Below, one piece after another: positions 41,773 to 49,362 of a stretch of DNA of 64,000 nucleotides. How positions within the stretch are numbered: the first letter of the stretch is position 1; each line of letters begins with the position of its first letter. The position numbers and the translations under genes were made by a program. The stretch spans positions 23,218 to 87,217 of IMG/VR virus record IMGVR_UViG_3300017971_000023. One strand, 5' to 3'. The DNA comes from a virus. The notes below the pieces were generated by a model. That model was not told the origin of the DNA, made no database searches, and was given only the letters and a program-made list of their open reading frames with translations.

Positions 41773-42600
41773 ATGGCAACTCATATTGACTATGATACCA
41801 TCAACAGGATAATGTATGTCACAACGGCTCCAGTGGGCGGAACCTTAACACTTGACGTTGCTAAGGATATTTACAGCGCAGCAAAGTACGACTGGAAAGT
41901 AAATAGTACTTTGAATAAGTTTAAGTTCCCGTTCTATCAGCCAGTTGGTGGAAACACAATTATTCCAAATGTTAGATACCTTGGAAAATATGTTTTTTTA
42001 AAATTCGGTTGGCTTATGAGGCCATACGAAGCAGATCATACATTATATCTTATCAATGCTTATCTTCTCGTTGATGGTGGCGGTGATCCATGGTTAAAAA
42101 CACAAGGTGGTTATACTGTTAACGTTCGTGATACCGTACCAGCCGATGCTTTTGCACTTGAGACTGGAACGAGCGGTTTGACTCAACAAGAAAGTGATGC
42201 ATTATTAAATATAAAAAATGATCAATCGACTATAAATACTAATATTTCAACAATTAATACTAATATCTCCTCTATTAATGTTTCTATATCTTCAATAGAT
42301 GCTTCTATTGTTGATATGGAAACAGAGTTAAAAAGGGCACTTGGATTGATGCAGGAGAATATTAAAATTGATCAACAGCAATATACTGTTTATCAAGGTC
42401 AATCATTGTTAACTTCGGCAAGGTTGAGGCTTTATAATAAACCAGTTTCGCAAGCAACAGGGGCTGATCTTGTTGCAACTTATCAGGCTACGGCTCAGTG
42501 GTCGGGACAGCAGCAAGTTGAATATATTTGTGAAAGAGTTTATGCTTCCACAACCACTACAACGAGTACAACTACAACGAGTACAACTACAACGATATGA
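41773..42600 (+). CDS. Fibre-like protein with coiled coil and Thr/Ser tail
   Basis: 275 aa. The N-terminal 120 residues share the WKVNSTLNKFKFP module with the protein at 39442. Residues about 135-195 form a trimer-type coiled coil (repeats of ININTNIS and SINVSISSIDASI). The C-terminus has S, 5 Thr, S, 4 Thr, S, 4 Thr, Ile (42547-42597). Probably a trimeric fibre. Confidence 0.65.
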   Translation: MATHIDYDTINRIMYVTTAPVGGTLTLDVAKDIYSAAKYDWKVNSTLNKFKFPFYQPVGGNTIIPNVRYLGKYVFLKFGWLMRPYEADHTLYLINAYLLVDGGGDPWLKTQGGYTVNVRDTVPADAFALETGTSGLTQQESDALLNIKNDQSTINTNISTINTNISSINVSISSIDASIVDMETELKRALGLMQENIKIDQQQYTVYQGQSLLTSARLRLYNKPVSQATGADLVATYQATAQWSGQQQVEYICERVYASTTTTTSTTTTSTTTTI

Positions 42601-42791
42601 GTTTATGCTTAATAACAAAGGGAAGAATTTCAAATCCAGAGAGTATGATGACTCAAGGGATTATTTGTAAGCGTGGATTGTTTCAGGTCTTTCTTTTTGT
42701 TAAAGCAAAATGGGTTTTTACGAAAGAAAAAATAACTCGTGTTTTTAATGTTGATAAAATCGAACGTTCTTATGATAGGAGTAAAGTATAA
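42597..42791 (+). CDS. Hypothetical basic protein, 64 aa
   Basis: ATGA overlaps the preceding stop. Basic with a hydrophobic middle (GLFQVFLFVKAKWVF). The end overlaps the next ATG by one base. Function unknown. Confidence 0.5.
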   Translation: MSLCLITKGRISNPESMMTQGIICKRGLFQVFLFVKAKWVFTKEKITRVFNVDKIERSYDRSKV

Positions 42792-42940
42792 TGGCAACGG
42801 ATGTGGAAGTTGTCTTTGATCGAGAGGAAGCAACACGTGTCTTTGACCGCGAAGAAATAGAGTCATTTGACCGCGAAGAAATAGAGTCATTTGACCGCGA
42901 AGAAGTAATTCGTTCCTATACGAGGGAGGATCAAAAATGA
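42791..42940 (+). CDS. 49-aa protein made of FDREEIES-type repeats
   Basis: The stop of the preceding gene overlaps this ATG (TAATG). After MATDVEV, about 40 residues consist of five variants of an 8-residue repeat (VFDREEAT, RVFDREEI, SFDREEI, SFDREEV, SYTREDQ). The regular charged pattern suggests a single helix or coiled coil. The overlap with the following gene (ATGA) supports translation. Confidence 0.55.
   Translation: MATDVEVVFDREEATRVFDREEIESFDREEIESFDREEVIRSYTREDQK
42842..42904 (+). repeat. 24-bp tandem repeat, 2.6 copies
   Basis: A 24-nt unit starting TTTGACCGCGAAGAA is repeated exactly at 42842-42865 and 42866-42889, with a third partial copy to 42904. It encodes the FDREEIES repeats. 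Confidence 0.85.
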
Positions 42941-43284
42941 GTACAGTTAATAAAGTTAGACCTGGAAAATTGGAGAAGCAATCATACGAGGAGTTTGTAA
43001 TTGCCGCAAATTTCTCAAAAAATATGGATATAGTTGGTGGTGAAGACCTCGTTCTTGGCAGTTGTGCCGTCTCAGCGGAAGATAAGGATGGAGAGGATGC
43101 TACGAGTGTAGTAACAGATCAGGGTTCAATAGCAATAGGAATCGGAACTGAGCAAGGATATCTTAAATGCCTTATAAAAGGCGGAACCGTAGATGATACC
43201 CCTTATAAAATAACTTTTAGATGTGTAACAACATCATCTGAGAAATGGGAAAAGGATGTCATCCTTAAAATAAAGGAAACATAA
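42937..43284 (+). CDS. Phage Ig-like/beta virion protein, 115 aa
   Basis: VRPGKLEKQSYEEFVIAANFSKNM and IAIGIGTEQGYLKCLIKGGTVDDTPYKI (split here by loops) give the beta-sandwich pattern of small phage proteins that accompany fibres. TPYKITFRCVTTSSEKWE is typical of this group. GGGAGG site upstream. Probable decoration or fibre-linked protein. Confidence 0.6.
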   Translation: MSTVNKVRPGKLEKQSYEEFVIAANFSKNMDIVGGEDLVLGSCAVSAEDKDGEDATSVVTDQGSIAIGIGTEQGYLKCLIKGGTVDDTPYKITFRCVTTSSEKWEKDVILKIKET

Positions 43285-43286
43285 TC

Positions 43287-43712
43287 ATGGATGAAAACAT
43301 AATTAGAACAGAAACATATTCTGGTCCAGAGAGGAGGCAACAACTTGAGGTCGTAGTAAAAAAATGTTTATGCCATGTTGCGCATTCAAAAACGCTCGAG
43401 AGTCATGAGGAGTCATTAAAGAATAATAAAAGTGATCATAAAGTAATTTGGGATGATGTGAAACAAAAGGTTCCAAATAAACTTTTTTATTTATTTGTTG
43501 GGATTGTCGTAGGTGGTCTTGCATTTGTCTATCATGGAATATATGGTGTAGATAAAAATATTGCAATAGTGGAAACAAAGATGGAGGCAAAGTTTCAAAG
43601 CGTAGAGAGCGAGATAACGAGTTTGAGAAAAGAAATTGATAGGCATGATTCATATCAATATCGTTTTAATTGGAAGACTCCAAAATGGGATTATAAAAAA
43701 GAAGAAGAATAG
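43287..43712 (+). CDS. Membrane protein with coiled coil, 141 aa
   Basis: One membrane helix (LFYLFVGIVVGGLAFVYHGI, about 71-90) follows a charged N-terminal domain. After it comes a coiled coil (VETKMEAKFQSVESEITSLR). This layout is seen in phage membrane proteins placed before the holin, including some spanin-like or holin-partner proteins. Lysis role is inferred from location. Confidence 0.55.
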   Translation: MDENIIRTETYSGPERRQQLEVVVKKCLCHVAHSKTLESHEESLKNNKSDHKVIWDDVKQKVPNKLFYLFVGIVVGGLAFVYHGIYGVDKNIAIVETKMEAKFQSVESEITSLRKEIDRHDSYQYRFNWKTPKWDYKKEEE

Positions 43713-43725
43713 GGGGAATGTAAAA

Positions 43726-44469
43726 ATGAGAATAAAATTTTCGCATCTAATAATGGATATTTGTCTCGTCATTTTCTGGTCACTTATGTTCGGGCTTGCG
43801 CTGTGTGATGCTGGAACAAAAACAATGACTTTTCAATGGGAGCAAGGTGAAACTGATCTCGAAACACTTAAAGAATGGAAACTATGGAGTACACAAAAGG
43901 AGTATGCAGTAAATGCGGTTTTTCCAAATGACTATACAGAAGTTTTAACAATTCCATATGATCCTGCAGCTACCCAGCCATATCAATCCCCTGTTGATAT
44001 TATTGTTCCAGATGGAGAAGAAGTCAATCTTTGGTTCGTTATGCAAGCAATTGACAATGACGGTATTGGAAGTATTCCATCAATTGCTGCAATACCATTA
44101 AATGAAACGGAACCTGGACCTGTAAGAATAGATTTTAAACCGCCCGGAATTCCGACTGCACTTGATGGGAATTATAATAATCAAAGTAAAATGATCAACT
44201 TGACATGGACAGCGCCATCGGATGAAGATGTTTCCCAATATAGAGTACTCAAGAGTTCTGTAAGTGGTGGCCCATATGTCGAAATTGGAATTGCTTCAAC
44301 TGATACTTATTCTTATTCTGTTCCTTCTGAAGATAGAGGGAAGTGGATTTATTTTGTAGTAAAGGCTGAGGATATTGAAGCAAATGTATCTGCACAGAGT
44401 GCAGAAAAAGGAGTGCGCGCTTCAATGGGAGCCCCATTTAGTTTGAGGGTTACAGTAACAACTAATTAA
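43726..44469 (+). CDS. Secreted fibronectin type III domain protein
   Basis: The ATG at 43726 follows AGGGGGAATG and gives an N-terminal signal peptide (hydrophobic core LIMDICLVIFWSLMFGLALC). An upstream in-frame start would hide this. Residues about 140-235 form a fibronectin type III domain (GIPTALDGNY; INLTWTAPSDEDVSQYRVLK; SYSVPSEDRGKWIYFVVKAED). Phage-coded exported proteins of this kind may act at the cell surface, for example in exclusion or envelope remodelling. 247 aa. Confidence 0.7.
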   Translation: MRIKFSHLIMDICLVIFWSLMFGLALCDAGTKTMTFQWEQGETDLETLKEWKLWSTQKEYAVNAVFPNDYTEVLTIPYDPAATQPYQSPVDIIVPDGEEVNLWFVMQAIDNDGIGSIPSIAAIPLNETEPGPVRIDFKPPGIPTALDGNYNNQSKMINLTWTAPSDEDVSQYRVLKSSVSGGPYVEIGIASTDTYSYSVPSEDRGKWIYFVVKAEDIEANVSAQSAEKGVRASMGAPFSLRVTVTTN

Positions 44470-44493
44470 TCTTTTCAATTGAGAGGAGGAGTT

Positions 44494-44982
44494 ATGAAAA
44501 AACTAATCATTATTCTTTTGTTTGCTTTTGTTTTTGGATGTTCTGGATTGCCGATCAACATTGGTCAACAGTCTGAAAGTAAAGTGTGTCCACCACCTGA
44601 AGGTGTTGAAAGTTATATTTGCGACCGATCGGCTGAGCTTAAGATTACTCCAGAAACGGCTTATGGGTGGATATTTACTGGTGTTGCTGGAAGTATTGTG
44701 TTTGCGGATGTCGATAGATTATGGATATGCAAGTTTGATAAAGAGGTTGCAGATTGGTATGTTGAAAATTATCCAATTTCTTATGATACCGTCGTATCTG
44801 AAATGATAAAGCGAACAAATCTTGTTGATGACCCGGAGAAAGTACTTCTATTAAAAAGAATCGTTAATAAGAATTTGAATTTATATGCTTCACCATCTTT
44901 GATTGGCGAATATGATGATAAGTATATTATCCGGGCTGGAAACAACCTATTTAGAAAGGATTTATTTTGCCCTAAAGAGTAG
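44494..44982 (+). CDS. Lipoprotein, 162 aa
   Basis: GAGAGGAGGAG precedes ATG 44494. MKKLIIILLFAFVFGCSG is a lipoprotein signal peptide with the modified Cys at residue 16. The mature part has four further Cys and no repeat. Its location between an exported FN3 protein and the holin-like gene suggests lysis or superinfection exclusion. Confidence 0.7.
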   Translation: MKKLIIILLFAFVFGCSGLPINIGQQSESKVCPPPEGVESYICDRSAELKITPETAYGWIFTGVAGSIVFADVDRLWICKFDKEVADWYVENYPISYDTVVSEMIKRTNLVDDPEKVLLLKRIVNKNLNLYASPSLIGEYDDKYIIRAGNNLFRKDLFCPKE

Positions 44983-45009
44983 TAAAAAATCTTCGTAAGG
45001 AGGCCGCAA

Positions 45010-45378
45010 ATGTTATTTAAAGCTGTTAAAATTTTGTTAGTCCCCATTTGCCTATGTATTATAGCTACATTCGCTTGGGCGGAAGCAAATGGAACAGAAG
45101 TGGAAGAGTTAACACTCGCAGGTTATAGCGTTCCAATTCTCGTATCTATAATACTTGGACTATTCTATAAGTTTGTTCCATCAATTCCAGATCGACTTAA
45201 AACGCCTTTATCTGTTCTGTTTGGAATACTTCTTGGAATTGTAGCAATGTATTATAATAAGGAAGGTCCTTTAGATTTCAGGATATGGATAGATCATATA
45301 TTATACGGAATGATGGTTGGCACATCGGCGACTGGCCTTTATGAATTACAAAGATCGGCTTTAAAACCAAGATCATAA
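45010..45378 (+). CDS. Holin-like membrane protein
   Basis: 122 aa with three hydrophobic segments: an N-terminal signal-like helix (ILLVPICLCIIATFAWA), GYSVPILVSIILGLFYKF, and LSVLFGILLGIVAMYYN, plus a short C-terminal amphipathic part (ILYGMMVGTSATGLYE). Size, topology and position as the last late gene before a terminator match phage holins, which time lysis by permeabilising the inner membrane. No endolysin is recognised nearby. Confidence 0.65.
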   Translation: MLFKAVKILLVPICLCIIATFAWAEANGTEVEELTLAGYSVPILVSIILGLFYKFVPSIPDRLKTPLSVLFGILLGIVAMYYNKEGPLDFRIWIDHILYGMMVGTSATGLYELQRSALKPRS

Positions 45379-45401
45379 AAGACCCAGCCACCGATTGCCT
45401 T

Positions 45402-45440
45402 ATCCCCGGAGGTTTCCTCCTTTCCCTCCGGGGATTTTTT
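45402..45440 (+). terminator. Strong rho-independent terminator of the late (rightward) arm
   Basis: An 11-bp GC-rich stem (ATCCCCGGAGG 45402-45412 with 45425-45435) closes a 12-nt loop and is followed by TTTTTT (45435-45440). It lies between the convergent arms and ends rightward transcription. The minus strand has no U-run after the stem. Confidence 0.92.
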
Positions 45441-45723
45441 ATGCATTCGCTGGGGTAATAATTCTTTTTTTCTCTTCACGAAACAATTTTGCTATCTCTT
45501 GTGCAGCACCGACTACTCCTCTCATCGTTACATCTGTAACGATTAACAGACAGGCATATATTTCCCCACCGCAATTTGTACAATTTGATTTTACAATCTG
45601 TGTAATATCGGGTTTAAAGCCATCGATACGAAGATGAAGTAAACCACCGCAATGCGGACATAATATCTCGGGTGTTTTTTCGTAATTCTTTCCAACCTCT
45701 ATACCACTTGATTTTTCTTCCAT
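45439..45723 (-). CDS. Zinc-ribbon protein, 94 aa
   Basis: The start at 45723 follows AAAAGGAGATGATATT; an in-frame start 36 nt upstream lacks a site. CPHCGGLLHLR and CTNCGGEI give a typical zinc ribbon. The C-terminal half is helical and basic. Last gene of the leftward arm. Function unknown. Confidence 0.65.
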   Translation of the reverse strand: MEEKSSGIEVGKNYEKTPEILCPHCGGLLHLRIDGFKPDITQIVKSNCTNCGGEIYACLLIVTDVTMRGVVGAAQEIAKLFREEKKRIITPANA

Positions 45724-45737
45724 AATATCATCTCCTT

Positions 45738-45917
45738 TTAAAAAATTTTTTTGAAACAAATATAATTTGAATCATTTATCCCTTCGTATGTACTTCTTTC
45801 GCCCCAATGCTTTACTTCATATTCGGAATCTTTGAGAAAGTTGATAAAAGAAATTATCTCGTCTTCTGTAATTGGAGGTTTAAATTCCATTATGTGTTCT
45901 TTGTTTTCTTCTGGCAT
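45738..45917 (-). CDS. Hypothetical protein, 59 aa
   Basis: AAGGAG lies 6 nt before ATG 45917. Acidic and aromatic protein with PPITEDEIISFINFLKD. No family recognised. Confidence 0.6.
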   Translation of the reverse strand: MPEENKEHIMEFKPPITEDEIISFINFLKDSEYEVKHWGERSTYEGINDSNYICFKKIF

Positions 45918-45927
45918 TAGCATCTCC

Positions 45928-46533
45928 TTAATACTTTATGTCATCGTAGATGATTGGAATTACTCCTTTGATGTCCCTATGAAGTGGGCGCATAAGAGCC
46001 CTCATTTGTGGATGGGCTTTACTGGAGCATCTTAGTTGGAAGATATGTCTCCATTCTCGCGTGTTTGCCTTTACTACAATTTCAGTTTTAAGGCTGTTTG
46101 GAAGTACTTCCCGAGCCTGTTCCGGACGCCAGCCTTTACGACGAAGAATACGATAATTTTGTTCGGATTCTTTCATTGCTTCCATCCAGATTGCTTGCGA
46201 CTCTTCATCGACTTCGTTCCACCATACTGGAAGAATAAATTCCATTTGGCCGTCATACTTTACGTATCGGGTTGATTCCTGAGCAAAGCTACACAAGCGA
46301 TGGCGGACGAGCTCATGTGTGACTCCACGATTAGTAATGAATCTAACGGCGATGTCTCCAAATTCCAGCATTGCGTGATGGCCGGAATCTCTTAACATCT
46401 TGGCGAAATGGATTTCCGAACCTTCTGATATTTTTTCTTCGGACTTGTAACAAGTTCTTCCAGCTCTTTCGATTTGGTATAAAGTATTGTACGCAATACT
46501 CAGAATTTGATAACTTTGTTCAATAACTTTCAT
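45928..46533 (-). CDS. thyX: FAD-dependent thymidylate synthase ThyX
   Basis: Converts dUMP to dTMP with methylene-tetrahydrofolate, FAD and NADPH. The ThyX signature RHRLCSFAQESTR (RHRxxSxxxxSxR; residues 77-89) is intact, with HAMLEFGDIAVRF before it and WRHIFQLRCSSKAHPQ later. The start at 46533 follows AAGGAGGAAAACAAA and gives 201 aa. It supplies thymidine for phage DNA and pairs with the downstream P-loop kinase as nucleotide-supply genes. Uracil avoidance is also a theme of the DnaE-UDG fusion. Confidence 0.95.
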   Translation of the reverse strand: MKVIEQSYQILSIAYNTLYQIERAGRTCYKSEEKISEGSEIHFAKMLRDSGHHAMLEFGDIAVRFITNRGVTHELVRHRLCSFAQESTRYVKYDGQMEFILPVWWNEVDEESQAIWMEAMKESEQNYRILRRKGWRPEQAREVLPNSLKTEIVVKANTREWRHIFQLRCSSKAHPQMRALMRPLHRDIKGVIPIIYDDIKY

Positions 46534-47144
46534 TTTGTTTTCCTCCTTCTTTTTATTTTTCTTGATTGTTTTTGTTTTCCAAGTGTTTCTGGTTTGGCCC
46601 AAGAAAAGAAACCACTTGTCGTTATAAGTACTATACTTGTCATTTTATCTCTTAACAGGATGAAAGTTCCTTGATATTGCCCATTTTTGTTTTCAAGCTC
46701 TTGGAAAGTAGATTGTTGCATTCCAATTACTTCTTCTTTACGGTCCCTTTTGAATACAAGGAATATATTTTTCTTTCCAGTGAAATGTTGTATTTCAAGT
46801 AATTCTCGCCACCATGAAACAATAGCTGGGCTTGCTTTTGTCTTTGGTGGATGATCAAGTATGTCCAGTATTGATGCCCATCGTAGACTTTTCTTTCCTT
46901 TCTTTCCACTGTAACCCTTTTTAAGAGACCAGATAGACTGTGAAGTCAAAGGCTTCCCGGAAATATGTTCGGCTTTTATATCTCCGTACGAGTCGGCAGT
47001 TTTAAGTCCTTGTTTAGCACGGACTGTAGCTCTCGCACCTGAACTTGATGTACGCCAGAAAATATCATTTCTCTTTCCGTTTGTCCACCAAAGACTTAGA
47101 CGCTTTGCAAAATTTCTCTCGTGTCTCGGCCCTTTTTTGCTCAT
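46530..47144 (-). CDS. Putative PD-(D/E)xK-type nuclease
   Basis: RHERNFAKRLSLWWTNG followed by ADSYGDIKAEHISGKPL resembles the restriction-endonuclease-like core (a first-helix Glu, then D-x-K/E on the active strand). The C-terminus is very basic. 204 aa from the ATG at 47144, after a GGGGGG-rich site. A role in resolving DNA junctions or degrading host DNA is plausible. Diverged, so moderate confidence. Confidence 0.5.
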   Translation of the reverse strand: MSKKGPRHERNFAKRLSLWWTNGKRNDIFWRTSSSGARATVRAKQGLKTADSYGDIKAEHISGKPLTSQSIWSLKKGYSGKKGKKSLRWASILDILDHPPKTKASPAIVSWWRELLEIQHFTGKKNIFLVFKRDRKEEVIGMQQSTFQELENKNGQYQGTFILLRDKMTSIVLITTSGFFSWAKPETLGKQKQSRKIKRRRKTK

Positions 47145-47195
47145 CTTCTTCCCCCCATTCGACAAGTTTATTAAGTGCTTCTGATCCATTCTTTA

Positions 47196-47435
47196 CTATT
47201 TTGTGTCTGTCGCTTGCGCGACATATATAGCTCCTTTTTTGACTACTGGAAATATTTGCTCGATAAATTCTTTTTGCAATTCTCCTGGAACATAAATCAT
47301 TGTCGCTGCACCAGAAGCAATGGCCATCATATTTTTATCTCCAATATGTTCCGCAACCTCAATAATCTTAAGAAATAAAGAATTTATAATTTTTATGTAC
47401 TGCTGAACGTCTTCTAATTCTAATTGGGATGGCAT
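47196..47435 (-). CDS. Hypothetical protein, 79 aa
   Basis: AAAGGAGG precedes the ATG. Helical protein with LELEDVQQYIKIINSLFLK and a later hydrophobic MMAIASGAATMIYVP. No family recognised. Lies between the nuclease and the Rad50 C-terminal half. Confidence 0.55.
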   Translation of the reverse strand: MPSQLELEDVQQYIKIINSLFLKIIEVAEHIGDKNMMAIASGAATMIYVPGELQKEFIEQIFPVVKKGAIYVAQATDTK

Positions 47436-47437
47436 TT

Positions 47438-48055
47438 TTACCTCCTTTTCAATCCTTTAATAAGTCTTGCTTTAGATTGCTCACCATCATTAGATATACG
47501 ATATATTCTCCCGCAAATAGCTGCAAGATCATCTTCGTGAGTAAAAATAATAAATTGGATTTTTAATTTCTTCGATAAATATTTTATCAGTCGACCGATC
47601 ATGAGACAAAAGGCGCCAGCTCTTTTAAAAGGTTCATCAAGTATAAATAATCTTCTTGACTCGGGCTTCTTTGGATTCCATAATATAATACGAAGAGCAA
47701 TGGAAATGAGGTCTGACATTCCTCCACCTTTATCTTCCTTTGGGTCAAATTCATGTCCGTCTTGAATAATAACTGGACGGGCTTCAATGGAGTTTCTCTT
47801 TTCTTCGAAGATAAGTTTAAACTGTAAGTTCTTTTCATATACGGACTGGAGACAAAGTGTAACAAGATTTTCGATTTTTTCCACAACCTTTTCGTGTGCT
47901 GTCTTTTCGAGATGAGATAAAAAGAGTTGTGCTTCGTCATGGTGTTCTATTTCTCGCTTTAGCTTAAGGAAAAGTATTTTCTTTTTTGTCAATTTCTTTT
48001 TTAACATCTTTCGTTCAGAAAGAAGTTCTCTATATACTTCCAAGATGTGTGGCAT
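47438..48055 (-). CDS. Rad50/SbcC C-terminal ATPase half
   Basis: Contains a short coiled coil (about 1-60), then the signature segment KGGGMSDLISIALRIIL, Walker B LFILDEPFK and the H-loop FTHEDDL. It lacks Walker A, which is instead in the separate gene at 49363-50322. With that gene and the Mre11-like nuclease it would form a DNA-end processing complex. The start at 48055 follows GAGGAAATC. The split of an ATPase normally encoded as one chain is unusual. Confidence 0.8.
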   Translation of the reverse strand: MPHILEVYRELLSERKMLKKKLTKKKILFLKLKREIEHHDEAQLFLSHLEKTAHEKVVEKIENLVTLCLQSVYEKNLQFKLIFEEKRNSIEARPVIIQDGHEFDPKEDKGGGMSDLISIALRIILWNPKKPESRRLFILDEPFKRAGAFCLMIGRLIKYLSKKLKIQFIIFTHEDDLAAICGRIYRISNDGEQSKARLIKGLKRR

Positions 48056-48281
48056 TTTTGATTTCCTCAAGTCTTTTTTCGATTTTACTTTTTAATTTTT
48101 TCTTCTTTCCAATGAGTTTTTTAAACTCACCATCAATTTTTTCAAGGCTTTCTTCTATTTTATCAGGTTCTATCTTATATTCTTTCTTGAGCTTCTTGTA
48201 GAACCTCTCCAAATCCCGTTTATGATAATCAAGATTTGACTCTAATTCTTTTATCTCTTTTAAAAGTGTTTCATGATCCAT
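48030..48281 (-). CDS. Small coiled-coil protein between the Rad50 halves
   Basis: 83 aa, almost entirely heptad-like (LLKEIKELESNLDYHKRDLE; KKKLKSKIEKRLEEIK). It overlaps both neighbours. By location and form it may be the missing descending part of the Rad50 coil, or a linker protein of the complex. Confidence 0.6.
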   Translation of the reverse strand: MDHETLLKEIKELESNLDYHKRDLERFYKKLKKEYKIEPDKIEESLEKIDGEFKKLIGKKKKLKSKIEKRLEEIKNATHLGSI

Positions 48282-49236
48282 TGTCAACCTCTGTTAGTGC
48301 ATTTGAAATTATTGCTTCAGTTCTTTTACTAAATTTATTTCCAAATGCTTTATATATTTTTATCTCCTTTAAAATTTGATCCCTTATTTCGTAGTCATCT
48401 TCTTCTTGTGGAATGACGAATTCATTTGCAATACTTTCAAATTTTTTAACGAGTTCTTCCCTTGTTTTGTCTTTGATATGAATTTTTGATAATACTTCTT
48501 TTGAACTTTTATGTGGAATTTGAATCTTTTCAAGAGAAAAGTTTTTTGAATCCCAAATAAAGAAGCAAGGTTTATGAGTCATGTTATAGTCAGTACTTTC
48601 ACGCCTCATCATCGGTCCAGTATTTACAATTTGAGTTCTGCCATTTTTGTGTAGATAGACAAATAATCTATGTATATCTCCTGCTAATATTAGATCATAA
48701 CCTTTATTTTCTTTAGCAAAATCAAATGTATCTATGTAATCGTGACCTGGAAATAAAGATGATTCTGAAATTGGAGCATGGATAACAAGAATATTTATAT
48801 CCCCCTTTGGCTTTGGAACCTTTTGCTTCCAGCCACAACCATAAACATATATTTGTTGCCTTTTATAGTAAGTCTCCGTGAAGATAACAGGTTTTGGGCC
48901 AAGTATTGATAGTAAACGGGCTCGTTGTAATATCCCGAGTGTTGTAGGTGTTTCATAAATATCTGAGCGCATGTAAGAGTCATGTTGACCAATAATAGTA
49001 TAAATTGAGATATCGTGTGATTGTAGTAATTCAAACATAGCTAATAGAACTTTCCAATCACGCGGTCTATCAAAAAAGTCGCCGGATTGAAGGATTACGC
49101 AGTGGCCTTTTACTTTTTCTGATATATGTTCAAACACAAAATCAATCTTGTTTAGGAAAGCCTTAAAGATATTATCTTTCCTTCCAACTGGATTCTTGCT
49201 TGATGCGTGTATGTCGCTGAGTAGTATAAACTTCAT
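48271..49236 (-). CDS. Mre11/SbcD-like DNA nuclease
   Basis: Calcineurin-type metallophosphoesterase. Metal motifs in order: LSDIHAS (Asp8, His10), QSGDFFDRP, IIGQHDSY (GQHD where GNHD is usual), ILVIHAP, and ILAGDIHRL. The C-terminal 90 residues resemble the capping/Rad50-binding region. The start at 49236 gives 321 aa. Reading can extend 30 residues further upstream with a hydrophobic segment (see findings). Acts with the split Rad50 in end processing and recombination. Confidence 0.9.
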   Translation of the reverse strand: MKFILLSDIHASSKNPVGRKDNIFKAFLNKIDFVFEHISEKVKGHCVILQSGDFFDRPRDWKVLLAMFELLQSHDISIYTIIGQHDSYMRSDIYETPTTLGILQRARLLSILGPKPVIFTETYYKRQQIYVYGCGWKQKVPKPKGDINILVIHAPISESSLFPGHDYIDTFDFAKENKGYDLILAGDIHRLFVYLHKNGRTQIVNTGPMMRRESTDYNMTHKPCFFIWDSKNFSLEKIQIPHKSSKEVLSKIHIKDKTREELVKKFESIANEFVIPQEEDDYEIRDQILKEIKIYKAFGNKFSKRTEAIISNALTEVDNGS

Positions 49237-49362
49237 TTTCCACCATGCATCATAGCTAAAAAAATAAACCCCAATACTATAAACCCCAATACTACTAACC
49301 AATAAATGACTCCAAGTAAAAAACATAGAATCCCCTTGGTATTTAATTTTTTAAAGGGGTAG

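Noticed and set aside
11266-42594. ACN repeat tracts as CRISPR, diversity-generating retroelement or simple slippage sequence
   Set aside because: No spacers, no reverse transcriptase, no template/variable pair. The mixed use of all four Thr codons argues against pure trinucleotide slippage.
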